Of a DNA stretch of 64,000 nt, positions 34,855-47,527 are shown in pieces (the first letter of the stretch is position 1; every line of letters starts with the position of its first letter). The translations under genes were made by a program, and so were the position numbers. The notes beneath the pieces are model-generated. The model was not told where the DNA came from. It was given only the letters and a program-made list of their open reading frames with translations, and ran no database searches. The stretch is taken from NCBI GenBank assembly GCA_002946415.1, contig NJPS01000067.1, positions 496,001 through 560,000 on the forward strand. The letters run 5' to 3'. The DNA comes from Rutstroemia sp. NJR-2017a BVV2 (lineage: Eukaryota > Ascomycota > Leotiomycetes > Helotiales > Rutstroemiaceae).

Positions 34855-35275
34855 TTTTGCATTGTTGCGACAATCAAAAACCTTGCGAGCCCGTTCCCAT
34901 GAAAGAAAACAAGACGGTCGTTAGAAATCCATGAAAATTGAGCGAGCGGACGCGTTATGAAGACAACCATACGCGATAATTATTTACTCTCTCCGGATTT
35001 GAGGGGACTCAGTCGTTATCACTAGGTTAACCTTATCCTAGACCTCCAGACTTTAAAAATAAGGCGATAAGGCACGGAGACACACTACACCCAACGTCAC
35101 GAACAACTTCAACACGAATCGACCTTCTTTCAACCATCCATTATATCATCATATATAAGGATTTTATCCTCAAAATTATATCGCTGGGTTCCTCTTAGAT
35201 TGCTGTTTTCATGGGCTATTGCATTATAAGGCTTGTCGCGCTGTGAAAGCGCGCTCGAGCGACCCTGTTTCCACC
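34855..35275. promoter_or_regulatory. shared promoter of GCP3 and HFI1
   Basis: 421 bp between divergent start codons. It contains one MluI cell-cycle box, ACGCGT, at 34950-34955. Confidence 0.5.
34950..34955. promoter_or_regulatory. single ACGCGT box upstream of GCP3
   Basis: One MluI box 96 bp before the GCP3 start codon, in the promoter shared with HFI1. A lone 6-bp match is weak evidence. Confidence 0.3.
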
Positions 35276-36836
35276 ATGCCCGACATCGATCCTGCGGCTT
35301 TGAGTCGTCCTTCCGTGACAACAAAAAGCCCTACTCCTATCTTACCCTCGAAAGCACTCAGCGCGACGACTCCTGTTCAAAAATCATCAAAATCCAATCA
35401 TGTTCCCCCACGCATCGACCTCGAGCCGTTGTATACGGCCCTCAAATCTGCCATTGGCGAGAATTGGGGGACCTATAAAGAGTCAATCAGTCTCTTTGTT
35501 ATGGGTATGTGTTGAAAGCCATTGTTGTGTTGACGAGGCGATTATGACGGTCTTCTTTGCGCATTTGCTAATTCTTTGTCTGATAACAGGGCAAATGAAT
35601 CAAACCGAACTTTCACATAGGATTGACCACTTTCTTTTGACGCCTTCTGGTGAAATCGAGCACCTTCACAATCAACTCATATCTGCTATTTATGCGAACA
35701 CAACACGAGAAATGCCTGATACAGGCGTGGCGAGCTGGGTCAGTGCAAATGATAAGCCCACAACAGGAGCCGGAAGTAAGCCAGTCAGTGGAGATGCTGC
35801 GGAACAAAGACTCAAGACGGAGGTGATGCAATTGCCAAGTCGAGATCGAAGAAGACTGAAAGATCTTACGCAAAACGACGTGAGTCCACCGAGGAATCAG
35901 ATTCTACTGGCGATTGCTAATCTGTTCATAGTTCGATCCCTTTGATGTCTTTGCGACTATGCTTGGCGAGCATCGAAAGCCACGTATTACTCGACAGCCG
36001 GAAGCTATTCCTGCTAGTGCTGGGGGCTTGAACAAAACGAGTGAGTATTCTCTGGATGAAAATCGGACGGTATCCTGTGCTTACACATCCTCAAAGATTG
36101 GGATCTGGAGATTCGGAAACGGTACACTCTACCTTTGGCTTCAGAATCCGGTGAATTTCCCGACACGACAACAATTGAATCACGGATGTTGCCAATTTGC
36201 TACGAAACTGGCTTGGTCTCCGGTCATGTGCAAGATGCTGCTCAGTTCATGTCTGTAGCCACAGAGACCTTTATCAAAGAAGTGCTTTCGCATATCTTCA
36301 GCAAGACGAGGAGTAATGGACCTGGCGCATTAGGAAGTGCCGGCACGGGAGGTGGTTCTGCATGGGTTCAGACGCACAAATATCGAAAACAACTTGAGAG
36401 GGAAGAAGAATCGTGGATGCGAAGTGAGGTCTTAAGAGATAAGAATGGCCTATTACCCACCGAGGCTAGGGCTGCAAGCGAGCGCGGGCCTCTGGGTATG
36501 GCTGATGTGCGAACGGCCTTAGAGATCAGTGATTGTGGCCTAGGACAAATGCCAGTTGTCGTGCAACAAATAATGTTTGGTTATCGCGAAGGTGAATTGG
36601 AGGACTGGAATGAATACTCCAGACTCGGACCTCAAGGAAGAATTCTTACGGAAGACGAAGATGGCGACATCGAAATGGGTGGTATCAGTATTAATGGTTT
36701 GACTAACGGGATAAAGACGCATGCGGTTGACGAGGTAATGACTGATGTTGATGAATGGGGTTGGGAGGGTAGTGAGTATCAAGATAGAGTTGGGTTGGAT
36801 AGCGTACTGGATTCCTGCCTAGCTATCGGTGCATGA
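35276..36836 (+). CDS. HFI1: SAGA complex subunit Hfi1/Ada1, 455 aa
   Basis: Structural subunit of the SAGA co-activator, with a histone-fold that pairs with Taf12 in yeast. Exons: 35276-35504, 35590-35879, 35932-36040 and 36097-36836; introns of 85, 52 and 56 nt. The SAGA-Tad1 domain starts at [18 protein letters not shown] (about 47-64) and continues [20 protein letters not shown], in the LSHRIDHFL region. [11 protein letters not shown] closes exon 2. [20 protein letters not shown] followed by [16 protein letters not shown] (about 240-275) is the histone-fold-like part. The C-terminus is acidic. Splice junctions were fixed by keeping this domain continuous. Confidence 0.9.
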
Positions 36837-37410
36837 GGTGAGAAGAGCATATTCTTATTCGGATACGGGATCGATCTTATACTAGGGCATTGCAGGTGTT
36901 CCATGACCCTTTGGAGCTCTTTCGCGGTTTAGCATCGGCGCAACGGTTGGGGTGTATTTATGTATCAGAACATTGTATAAAGCCATCATAAAAGGGAGGT
37001 ATATTGGTGAAGGGCGCCTTGGGTATGGACTTGGGATTCTGTACAGGACGATACCCTTATAGCTGATTTAGGCTAGTCATAGCATTGAATGAGGAAGTAC
37101 TCAACTTGAAACGGTCCTGCACTCATCTTAACTTGGAATTGAGCTCGATGCTTGTATTTGACCACTTTCTTGGATTACAGGAGTTGCCTCGTGTTGAATC
37201 AAAGCTCTCTACGCAACCCAGCTAGCCCCTGTCCCTTCCACCCCACAATTCTGCCCCTCAGCCTTGTTTCGGCCTGCTCCCCTCCAAGATTGTCTAGATT
37301 CCACCTTGACGTGTTCAAGACCTCGCAAATATTCTCTTTGACCCAGAGATACTTTTTCTCACTTCACCCTTCCAGTCAACATATCCAGTCTTCATAATCT
37401 GCCGTCCAAA
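36837..37410. other. intergenic, HFI1 3' region and AIP1 promoter
   Basis: 574 bp. The AIP1-proximal part is pyrimidine-rich (37200-37400). I see no gene. Confidence 0.45.
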
Positions 37411-39345
37411 ATGTCTATCGTCATCGACAAGATCATTGCACCCTCCCCAAACACTGAACGCGGTCGTCCTACACAACTGAGCTGCGATCCCAAAGGAGAG
37501 CGTATTGCGTATGCTGTGCGTATTTGACTATCGAAAGAGTTTTTATGCGCTGATGATGTACATAGTCTGGCAAATCTGTTTTTGTCCGCAACATTGATAA
37601 TCCATCACTAAGCAAACAATACGTCTCCCACACGACCCAAACTACCGTTGCACGATTCTCTCCCTCTGGCTACTATGTTGCAAGTGGAGATGTATCAGGG
37701 TCTGTAAAAGTCTGGGATTCAATAGAAGGAGTTAATACAAAAGGAGAATACAACATCATATCTGGAAGAATCAACGATATCGCCTGGGATGGAGACTCGC
37801 AGCGCATCATTGCGGTCGGTGATGGGCGAGAACGTTACGGTCACTGTATAACTGCGGATACAGGAAACTCTGTTGGAGAGATCATTGGGCATTCTGGAAT
37901 TATAAATACTGTTTCTATTCGCCAACAGCGACCTCTCCGTGCTGCTACTGGTAGCGACGATAGCACTTTAGTCTATTACCATGGAGCTCCCTTCAAGTTT
38001 AACAGCAAGCTGCAGGGCCTGCACAAGGGGTACATCTATGGAGTAGCATTCTCGCCGGATGGTAATCACCTTGTTAGTGTGGGCTCAGACAAAAAGATAC
38101 AATTGTATGATGGGAAGACTGGTCTTACGGCTGCGGCTGCAAACTTTGGGGAAGGAGAACATAAGGGTACCGTTTTCGGTGTTTCGTGGTCTAAAGATTC
38201 GAGGAGGATTGTCACGGCGAGCGCGGATCAGACGGTCAAGCTGTGGGATATTGAAGCTGGAAAGGCTATTCAAACATGGCGGTTTGGGGAAGAAGGGAAT
38301 GTTAGCATCCCTGACCATCAGGTCGGCGTGACTTGGCCTGCTCGCAACGATGGAATGGTCATTAGTCTTAGTTTGTCTGGGGATCTGAACTATTTGGCTG
38401 AAGGAACTGAGAAGCCCACTAAGGTTGTCCAAGGTCATGGGAAAGCTATTACTGCGATTGGCTCAAGCCAGACTGAGAAAGGACAAACACTGTGGACGGG
38501 CAGTTTCGATGGTAGAGTTTGCTCTTGGGATATTGGTACTGGTGTTGGATCTACTACTGAAGGATCATCGCATACAAACCAGGTCTCAAGCTGGGCAAGC
38601 TCGGGCGATAAATCTTACAGTGTTGGCTGGGACGACACTTTAAGAACTGTCGACGTCCCAGGAAATACGTTTCTTGGAGAGGCTGCGAAACTGAACGGAC
38701 AGCCTAAGGGGATAGCATCCAGTGGAGATAAGCTATACATTGCCACTTCTAATGGTATTGATATTTTCTCCAAAAATAGTCTTGTTGATACAGTGGCTAC
38801 CAAGGATTTCACACCAACCTCCATTGCAGCTTACGGATCAACCGTAGCCGTCGGAGACGATGCCAATGCAATCCATATATATACTGCGGATGGAAACAAA
38901 CTATCCCCAAAAACGAAACTTACGAATTCTTCGGCACAAGTTACCGCTCTGGAATTTTCGCCTAAAGGAGATCTCCTCGCTGCAGGCAATTCGTCAGGAA
39001 AGATTTATGTTTATGATACAAGCAGCTGGCAAGTCAAAACAGACAGGTGGGGCGGTCATACTGCCCGGATAACCAGTATTGGTAAGTTGAACTACCCGAT
39101 CACATTATCACTTGCTAACGTTTTCGTCCGTAGACTGGAACGAAGCGGGAACTCATGCCGTAAGTGGTGGGCTGGACACCAACGTCTTTGTGTGGAGTCT
39201 TGCATCACCAGGAAAGAGAGTGAAAGCCCCAAACGCCCACAAGGATGGCGTTGCTGGTGTTTGCTGGATTGACGGCGGAAAGAAGGTCGCTTCCGTGGGC
39301 GGTGATGCAGCTGTTAAGTTCTGGGCTGTCAGTGGGCTGGCATAG
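37411..39345 (+). CDS. AIP1: actin-interacting protein 1 (WD40 double propeller), 610 aa
   Basis: Cofactor of cofilin in actin filament disassembly, cytoplasmic at actin patches. Exons: 37411-37515, 37566-39081 and 39134-39345; introns of 50 and 52 nt. The length matches the family (about 605-615). WD units can be followed through the protein: VASGDVSGSVKVWD, HSGIINTVSI, AATGSDDSTLVYYHGAPFKF, LVSVGSDKKIQLYDGKTG, VTASADQTVKLWD, LWTGSFDGRVCSWD, VSGGLDTNVFVWSLA and VASVGGDAAVKFWAV. The GAPFKF and HKGYIYGVAFSPDG stretches are diagnostic of Aip1. The N-terminus MSIVIDKIIAPSPNTERGRP matches the expected blade-1 start. Confidence 0.95.
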
Positions 39346-40512
39346 AGACTGGATACGAGAAAAGCAGAAGAGGAATTGGACGGAAGTTGTGCAATAGAAC
39401 ACTATGCGCTCCGTTGACGAATGATGAGACCGAGATATCAAAAAGCCATGCAATTTTGAGCGTGCGGCGAAAACATAGATTCTAGAGCAGGACCAAACAA
39501 ACTTTCAAATGCTGTATATCTGTCATATCTATATCTCAAGTAACACCGTCTTCATGGTAATGCAACACACGCCGTAGGATGTTGTATAACGATTCGTGCC
39601 CATGTGCTCTACATGCAGCGTCCGTTTCACGTTGCCAACAAGCATTGTGTGGATGCACAGAGGGAAAGCTTAACGATATCTGAAATGCGAGACGCAGATT
39701 GGAGGCCTGCGCTATTTCAAGTGTCTGATATAGCGCCGAATCCCTTGTTGATCGGCCTTTGGAAGTGTGGAGGCCTCAACTCGGTTTGCACGACTTCTGG
39801 GGTGGTGGGAGTAAGGGTTTAATTGAATCACAGGACAAGAGTCGTATTGCTGATGGCTTGCACCAAAGTGCATCATTTGGAATGCGCAACTCGGAGATGA
39901 AGGCACGATTGCTGCCAACATGTATAGGTTATAAGGGCACCTAGGTTGAGATAGTTGTTGATGTGTGGATGGCGACGATAGCCGGATTGAAAAGCGCATG
40001 AAACATACCACGTGGGCAATAATATCCACATCCAGAGACATGCCTACAATGCCATTCCATCTTTTCCATATGCTCTTTGCACACCATAAACCGATTGTCG
40101 GTAGTACGGTACACGGTGTAACTTGCTAAATGACCATCTGCAGGAAGCACATAGGGTGTCGATCGCACCCGAAACCTGATTTCTGGTGTCCGAAAGATCT
40201 GTTGTAGACGTGTATGTACTGGCACGCGAGGTCATTAATCACTGCTATTTGGGTGATTTTATGATAGATTTAATGATAGATTTAATGATAGATTTAATGA
40301 TAGAAGGACTATTAATAGCGGCGCTTTCGGAATAGATATGCGAGTTACTGTGACAAAGACGCGGAAGTGCAGAACCTTATGCTGAAATCCTGGGGAAAGC
40401 TTCATTAGTGCCGAATTGCGACCGCGCCCCATCCAACAAGCGCTTCCAACTCACTTAAAAAATGCATCGCAACAAAACACTCGAGCTATGAAACGGGAAA
40501 GTTAAAGTCACA
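39346..40512. other. intergenic, AIP1 3' region and FUSC promoter
   Basis: 1.17 kb. On the minus strand about 40225-40010 there is an open frame without ATG that encodes a Cys/His-rich segment (C-x3-H...C-x2-H...C-x4-C) ending at a GTATGT donor-like site. It could be an internal exon of a small zinc-binding protein, but I found no start exon. A 12-bp tandem repeat follows at 40261. Confidence 0.4.
40261..40304 (+). repeat. 12-bp tandem repeat ATGATAGATTTA
   Basis: Three perfect copies plus a partial fourth, about 210 bp upstream of the FUSC gene start codon. Confidence 0.9.
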
Positions 40513-43500
40513 ATGAGTTCCTCTCCGTCGGGCTCGGAGGCTGCCGCATCGCCTTCAGGTAGAGACAGAGAGAGGAGGTTTTCCAAGTATGGCAAACGAG
40601 GGGTATGTTCTTGCATTCGTTCACTTTTCCTCACACGATCTGCAGCTTGAGGAGGCCAAAGCTGATTTGTTTGAATCCGCAACAGAAGCTCAGAAATGGG
40701 ACGTTCATCATTCCAAACACCGGGGAGAGAGTTCGCAGACAGATCACACTGCGAGGTCCGTCGATGTTTGATGGACCTGCGCGATCATTTGCGCCCGATG
40801 AAGATCTTGGACCGCGGATTACGGAAGAGGAAACAGGCAGATTTCGGAGAACATGGACCAGTTGCGTCGAATCTTCAAAGGCCTTTGCGAATTGGATCAA
40901 GACGCCTACCGGTAAAGGAATATTGAAATGCTCATTGGCGTATACACTTGGCAGTCTGGCGACCTTCTCACCGTGGCTTGCGAATTTTCTAGGACATCAA
41001 GATGGAAAACATATGGTTGCGACAATTACGGTTTACTTTCACCCCGCGCGATCGTCGGGATCAATGATTGAGGCGGCGATATTAGGTATCTCAGCATTTC
41101 TATATGCGGTCTTCATTTCGGTGTCGAGCATGGCAGTTTCGGTATACTGCGAGACACAGTTGGGGTTGATAGAGCTTGGCCATGCTTTGATCTTGATCGT
41201 GTTCTGTGGTGGAGGGCTCGGTTTAATTGGATGGTTCAAACAAAAATACAACGCTCCACTTGTCAGTGTGGCTTGTAGTTTGGCAAGTTTGGCGATCATT
41301 ACGGTCCTTACGAAAGAGAATGCCGTCCAGATAGGCGTTTTTGAGGATGATAAAATCGTCCAGGTCATGAAGATGGTCATTATGGGTATTATATCGACAT
41401 CGATAGTCAGTTTACTGGTATACATGACTCCAAATTCCGCTTAATGGCATCGATCACTAACAAAGTCAAGGCATGGCCAATTTCCGCACGAGCAGAGCTT
41501 AGGGAAAGCATGATAAAAACTACCGACTCTTTCGGGGACATGCTCACTATGATCACCCGGGGGTTCCTTAGTGGATCCGAAGTCGATCTTCGTTCTTCCT
41601 CTTTCAACGAAGCTCAGAGCCGATATAAATCAGTTGCTGCTCAGCTTGCGAAGAACCTCAAAGAAGCAAAGCTTGAGCATTACGTCCTTGGCACTGAGAA
41701 AGAATATGCAATTGAGGCTAAATTAGTCAACTGTATGCAGACGCTTGCGCAATCTATTGGAGGACTTCGAAGTGCTGCATTGACGCAATTCACGCTGCTT
41801 AGAGAGAATGCGACAATGGGCGGTGCAACACCTATTGGATCGCACGGATTTCCCAATCAGCACGCATTCAATCAAAGTCGTCCAGTGAGTGGGAAATCCG
41901 ATCGATTCGCGGTACTGACAGCCATTGAAGAGGCTTCGGAAGAAGGCAGTGATCCGGATACCGCCTCCGAAATACCGAAATTTCTTACCAGACAAGGAAC
42001 AGAAACTAGTCTATCAAGTATAGTAATGCATACAGTTCGGACTCCATCAGAGATCTTTAGTCGCTTCATTGTGCATCTAGGTCCATCGATGAAGTCTTTG
42101 GCATATACCTTGTCACAGATCCTGGAGGAGCTTCCATTCGAAGAGGGCCCCAACTACCGCATCACAATCAACGAACACTTTACGACGAGCCTCACGGAAG
42201 CAGTGTAGGTGCCCATTTCTTGAGGCGTCAATGTAACCTGAAGCTGACTTCATACAGGAAACTCTACAGCAATGCTAGAGCCAACGCGCTGCAAGAGCTA
42301 TACAAATCAAAGGAAATGGACAAAGCTCGCCCAGAGAGCATTGAGGCGGATTTTGAAGAAGTCGCTGCAAGTTGTGGTCATTTTAGTTTCAACCTGCAGG
42401 ATTTCGCTACCGAGATGCAAAATTATTTGGAAATTTTAGAAGAACTCAAACAGGAAACCGAACGGCCGAAGCGTCGCTCATGGAAATGGGTGCTATTCTG
42501 GCGAAATCATAGAGACCAATCGAAAAGAGATGCGTTGAGTGATGACGAGCAAGAGGGCCTCATCTCTCGAGAACTAGGCGGTGAAATGCCGAAGGATATT
42601 ACTGACATTATGACAAAGAGACTGGGCTACAGAAAGGTAGAGGTTGGTACCAAAATTGATGAGACCAAAGCTGGAAAGTTACGCGCAAAGGTAATGCGTA
42701 TGCTGCGGTTCTTGGATCGTGACGACAGTATGTCCCTCAATTTTGATTATTCAATGGAATGTCTTATTAACCCTCTCTAGTACGGTTCGCCGTCAAGGTA
42801 GGCTTTGGAGCCGCACTTTACGCTCTATTTGCCTTTATACCTGAAACAAGACCGACATATCAGCATTACCGCGGAGAATGGGGATTGTTATCCTATATGT
42901 TGGTCTGCAGTATGACAATTGGAGCTTCGAACACAACTGGTTCAGCACGTTTCATTGGCACAGCTATAGGAGCAGTCATCGCTTGCTTCGTCTGGTTTAT
43001 CTGTGCTGGCAATCCTTATGCACTAGCTTTCTGTGGATGGCTGGTCAGCTTACCTTGTTTCTACATCATTCTTGCTAAAGGGCAGGGACCTTTCGGTCGT
43101 TTCATCATGCTCACATACAACCTTTCCTGCTTGTATGCATATAGTTTATCCATAAAGGAAGGTCAAGATGACGATGATGAAGGTGGAGTAAGACCAATTA
43201 TTACTGATATCGCACTTCATAGAGTCGTGGCTGTTCTTGCTGGTTGCCTTTGGGGTCTCATCATCACGAGAGTTGTATGGCCAATATCTGCAAGAAAGAA
43301 GTTTAAGGAAGGTTTGTCGCTTCTCTGGCTACGAATGGGTCTTGTATGGAAACGGGATCCCTTATCTGTGGTAACAGAAGACGGATCTTTCCAAGCGTAC
43401 CTCAATTTGAAGGAAGAAGCCGAATTCCACAGATACATCGCACTTCTGGATAAGTTTCGAACTTCGGCACAGAGCGAGTTTGAGATTCGTGGTCCTTTCC

Positions 43501-44107
43501 CAGCAGCCGCTTACGGACGGATAATGGACTCTACAAATAAAATTATGGATGCTTTCCATGCTATGAATGTGGTCATTGAGAAAAATGCGGAGGCCAGCGA
43601 GGGAGAAGCCTTGTTGCTGAAGTTCACCGAAGAAGAGAGAGCACAAGTTTGTGCCAGGATAAGCCATTTGTTTCAAGGTTTGTGCAAAATCTGAAGCCCT
43701 TACAGCATTTCCCCAGCTAACCCATGGCAGTTATGGCATCCTCAATGAAGCTAGAATACCCCTTACTAGCCGACAATCTCCCCGGTACGGCTAACGCGCG
43801 AGACCGGCTTCTCGCAAAGATATTCCAATATCGAAAGAACGTGGCAGCCAGTAATCGCCGAAGCGGCGAAGATACGTCAATGGATGAAGATGCCGACGAC
43901 GCACTTTCCGAGGGACTAATGATTACGCAGGCGGGGCTTCGTAGAAGATCAAGCTCGGGACTGGTCAAGGTTAAAGATGAGGATTATGAGATTTTGTATG
44001 CGTTTATTTTGGTTACGGGACAGTTGTCGGAGGAAATTGAGAAGGTGCAAAGAGAAGTGGAGGCTTTGTTTGGGGTGTTGGATGAGGGCGCTTTGGAATT
44101 GAGGTGA
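40513..44107 (+). CDS. FUSC/BRE4-like (aromatic acid exporter-like) membrane protein, 1099 aa
   Basis: Large fungal membrane protein related to yeast Bre4 (brefeldin A sensitivity) and to bacterial FUSC/ArAE exporters; the substrate is unknown. Six exons: 40513-40602, 40686-41417, 41471-42204, 42258-42727, 42781-43677 and 43731-44107, with introns of 50-83 nt. Phases sum to exactly 1100 codons. The N-terminal transmembrane block covers about residues 90-270 (LAYTLGSLATFSPWLANFLG, AAILGISAFLYAVFISVSSM, ALILIVFCGGGLGLIGW). A cytosolic helical region of about 400 residues follows (AWPISARAELRESMIKTTDS). The second transmembrane block is at about 680-830 (VGFGAALYALFAFIPETRP, FIGTAIGAVIACFVWFI, GWLVSLPCFYIILAKG, VLAGCLWGLIITRVVWPIS). 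The repeated WPISAR motif after each block is a clear FUSC hallmark. Confidence 0.9.
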
Positions 44108-44637
44108 GTTGGATGTGGTGGAATTTTGTGATTGTGGGTATGCAAGAGAAAGGACATATCCGGTGATGGTTGGTGAGGTCTCGGATGGTATGTTATAGTT
44201 AAAATTGAGATGAGAGATGATGATTGAGGGACGAGACGGTTGACGATATATGGATTATGGGAAAGATCAGATGAGTGTTCCCCTGTACAAGCATGGAGTA
44301 CGGTTAAAATATCACAGGAGGAGCATGGTGCATGTAGGATCTCAGGTTTGGCTGGGGCTGGTTGGTAAGGATTGGTTGGGCATCATATTATGAGCACAAA
44401 TGAGTAATGAGATTCTTCTGCTTTGCCTCTCCGATTTGTAGGTTATTCGACAATTAATGTACATAGTATAGGTAATACAGTCTTTGAGAGGATTTGCAGG
44501 TACATCTCAACAGTCTAGATTGCTAAAGTGCATAACAGTCATATCATTATCATTTCCATCCTCCTCCTCTATCCCTATCCTATCCCACGTCTATTCACAT
44601 TCCCATTCCTATTACTATACAGCAAAAGCATCACACT
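44108..44637. other. convergent 3' regions of the FUSC gene and DPB2
   Basis: 530 bp, with no gene seen. Confidence 0.45.
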
Positions 44638-47026
44638 CTAAAATACCACCTCCCTAATCTTCCCCCCCTTCTCCCTAACATCATACTCCACCCATTTTGC
44701 CACCCCCCTCCTCCCCCGCGCAACCACACTCCCCGCATTCATAACATGACACCCCTCATACGTCAAGCAAAACGGCGCCGCATCCGTATCACACAGCACC
44801 AGCGCGCTCGGCAGCGGATAGAGACTCAGCGCATTAGCATAGTCCCAATGCAGCGGGCGAATCGACAGCGGAAACGGAGACAGGTATCCTTGATCTAAAA
44901 TCGTCTTGGTAAGACGCCGAGCAGCGTGTGTGTCTGGGTCTATCTCATCTTCTGGGTCTGGTTCTGGGTTCGCTGCAGACATCGTCGTATCGCCTTCTTC
45001 ATCTTCATCTTCTGTATTCTTCGAGCCAAGCGCAACGGCGGTTCTCCTGAGCCGGCCACTGATGTCGTCTCTGAAACATACAATCTCGCACCCCATCCCG
45101 AATAAACTCAATCGGCACGGATTACTCGTCCAAATAGCTTCTCCATCTCCTTTCTTCCCGCCCTCCTTCTCAACATCTGCGTTCGCGGTCGCGAACGCGC
45201 GCTTGATGCGGCTGGTGAACATCTCCGGGACGCCTTTCCGCGGCAGTGGCACGGCGGCCCCGGCGGAAAATGAGGACACCCATGCGTCGTTGTCGCCGGG
45301 GACGAACACAAATGTCGAGTTGGAGATGAGGGTAGGGAACTCGGAAAGCACGGCTGCGAGAGAGTCGAAGTATTCTTTGTACTCGATGGAGCCGCCGGAG
45401 CCGCCGCGGGCGAGGACAGCGTGCGAGACGAACGGGCCGAGGAGGATAAATGATATGGGGACGCAGCCGGGTGGCTCGGAGGCGTAGAGGGAGAGGATTT
45501 TCTTCAGGGCACGGAGAGTAAGCGGGGTGTCGAGGTGGAGGGAGCCAAGGATGATGACGCGGCCGCGAGAGGGAAGAGGTGGTTCATCTGGATCGGAGCT
45601 TGGGGGTGGTAGAGGCTGGAGGAGCTTTTGCTCGAGTCGTCGCATTTTGCTGCCGAGGGCGCGCTCGCTTCCTACGCCGAGGAAATCAACCCAGCCGAAG
45701 CCACCGCCGGCAGTGGTTTCGCCTTCACCGGCTGTGCCCAGCGTGACATGGCGACGCTCGGAGGGCGGGTGGCCGATGAAGAAGCCGATGAATTTACCGG
45801 ATATGGTACCACCTACGCCACCGTTGCCGCCGAGGATAGAGGAGGAGTTCGTTTCGTCTTCTTCGTAGGTGCCGTCTACTAGGACGATCATTCCTGGTGC
45901 GAACCATGCGCCTTCTTTGGGGATGGAATGCGCATGGGTGAGGTCAAGCGCTATGCTGCCTGTTAGGTCGTTGATGGTGAGACTTCCGGTGGGGGAGATG
46001 GAGAGGAGTCCCAGAAGCATGTGTGTGCTGTGGTTGCGACCAAGGAGGTTGGCGATAGGGGTTAGTTTATAGGATTGTTGTTGAGTTGCGAGAGAGGATG
46101 CAGAGCGTTGGAGAGAAGCTTTGGCGGCTTGAAATGTGGGTGTTTGGAAGGACTCATTTCGGAGGAGTCTTTGGTGAATTACATTGTATCGGTTCTGGAA
46201 GAGAAGAGTCTTATGAGACGCGGGTGGAAACAATGATGGCTTGGAAGTATCTCTGTGTTAATATTAGAAGATGTTTTCCAGCGTAACAAAGGATTGCAAC
46301 ACACTTATCAAAATGCTTCTTCGCAACATTATAAACAAGTCTAGGTTGTTCATATGCATCAATAACCTTAAGCCACTTCCGTGGATCCCTCAACCCATCC
46401 TCATCCTCCTCATCCTCAACCTCTAGATTCGAAAGACCCAAACTTGACTGACTGTCCTCTCTCGCAACATTACTTGGCCGTAACCCAAGTCTCGTCCTCG
46501 TCACTTCGCCATGTTGTGATGACCCTAAGGAAAGACTATTTTGCCGACTCAATTCCCTTCCTGTCACAATCCGGCCTCCACTCATACTTCCTTCCAAATG
46601 CTTCAGAATCTCTTTTAATTCCGATCCCTCTCCATCAACGATCACTCCAGCACTCCTGTTCTTCCAGCTTTTCGCTACCTCCTCCAAAACTCGTTCTGCA
46701 AGCCCTTCTTCGCGCCATCCTGTCCCACAATGTTTCCCGATAAATGTAGCAAGTACTTGTAACGCCGACGATGTCAACGTCAAACTATGCTTCTTTGTAA
46801 AAGTCCTGAACGCCAAAGGTCTTAAAGTCGCAGGAGGCAGGAGAATCGGCAGGATACTTGCCTTCGGTGCGGCGGCTCCGGCAGCATTGAAAGGCTTTAT
46901 GGGATGTACTGGGGTTGCGAAAGCTGGGGATGAGGAGGGTATTGGGTTCAGATTGTTCGCGGGTGTAGCAGGCGGTCGGAATAGTAGAGCTGCCTTTGGT
47001 TTCTCTGTATGATTCGGTCGACTCAT
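44638..47026 (-). CDS. DPB2: DNA polymerase epsilon subunit B (Dpb2), 778 aa
   Basis: Essential second subunit of the leading-strand polymerase; also contacts the GINS/CMG helicase. Exon 1 is 47026-46303, the 52-nt intron is 46302-46251, and exon 2 is 46250-44638. N-terminal helical domain: FRTFTKKHSLTLTSSALQVL (about 69-88) and a Ser-rich linker. Next comes DPRKWLKVIDAYEQPRLVYN. The OB-fold contains LLGLLSISPTGSLTINDLTG and DLTHAHSIPKEGAWFAPGMI. The inactive calcineurin-like phosphatase domain contains VIILGSLHLDTPLTL, FILLGPFVSH, TFVFVPGDNDAW and TSNPCRLSLFG. The C-terminal ALVLCDTDAAPFCLTYEGCH with VMNAGSV is a strong Dpb2 signature. The start at 47026 is the first ATG in the frame. Divergent from the NASP/Sim3 gene across a promoter with two MluI boxes. 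Confidence 0.95.
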
Positions 47027-47527
47027 ATTTCCAGTCAATTTCTGTCTGTCGTTTTCGTTAAACTCATAGAACTTCTTCAATCAATTCGTGCTCATACAAT
47101 GCATATCACACCCGAAGTCTAGACAGTAAGACGCGTTATTGACGCGTAAAAGTTAAAGTGGTTTTCTGTTGTCGCGTGCAACGGACCCCTGTAAATTCAG
47201 CCTTTGGACTCCACCACAGCTCCAAAAGCAAAGGTCTTAGCTTTTAGCTTGTCGCAAAACTTATTTACTTTTCCCTCAGTCACGGTTTCAACAATTGGAT
47301 TGTTGATTATCGTTCGTTCACTATCCATCGAGAAGGCTTCTTGTTCGGGAATTGGTGTGATTACGAGACTGCGCTTCCATCAATTCAGCATCAATTTTGT
47401 CTGTCGGCCTGAACAATCACAGTAATCAGCCCACCTTAACAACCCTCATACAAACAAACAGGCAAACAGCTCTCAATTCCTCTCAATTCCTCTCAGTTCC
47501 TCTCAATCCGTCCGAAAAAACCCAAAA
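47027..47527. promoter_or_regulatory. shared promoter of DPB2 and NASP/Sim3
   Basis: 501 bp between divergent start codons. It holds two ACGCGT boxes close to the DPB2 side (see next entry). The NASP-proximal end has tandem CTCTCAATTC-type copies at about 47470-47510. Confidence 0.6.
47131..47147. promoter_or_regulatory. pair of MluI cell-cycle boxes (ACGCGT)
   Basis: ACGCGT occurs at 47131-47136 and again at 47142-47147, an 11-bp period or about one helical turn. ACGCGT is the binding core of MBF (Mbp1/Swi6 in yeast, Cdc10/Res in fission yeast), which drives G1/S genes, and DNA polymerase genes are classic targets. The element is palindromic and lies between a polymerase subunit gene and a histone chaperone gene, so it may serve both. 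The site function is inferred from the motif. Confidence 0.7.
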
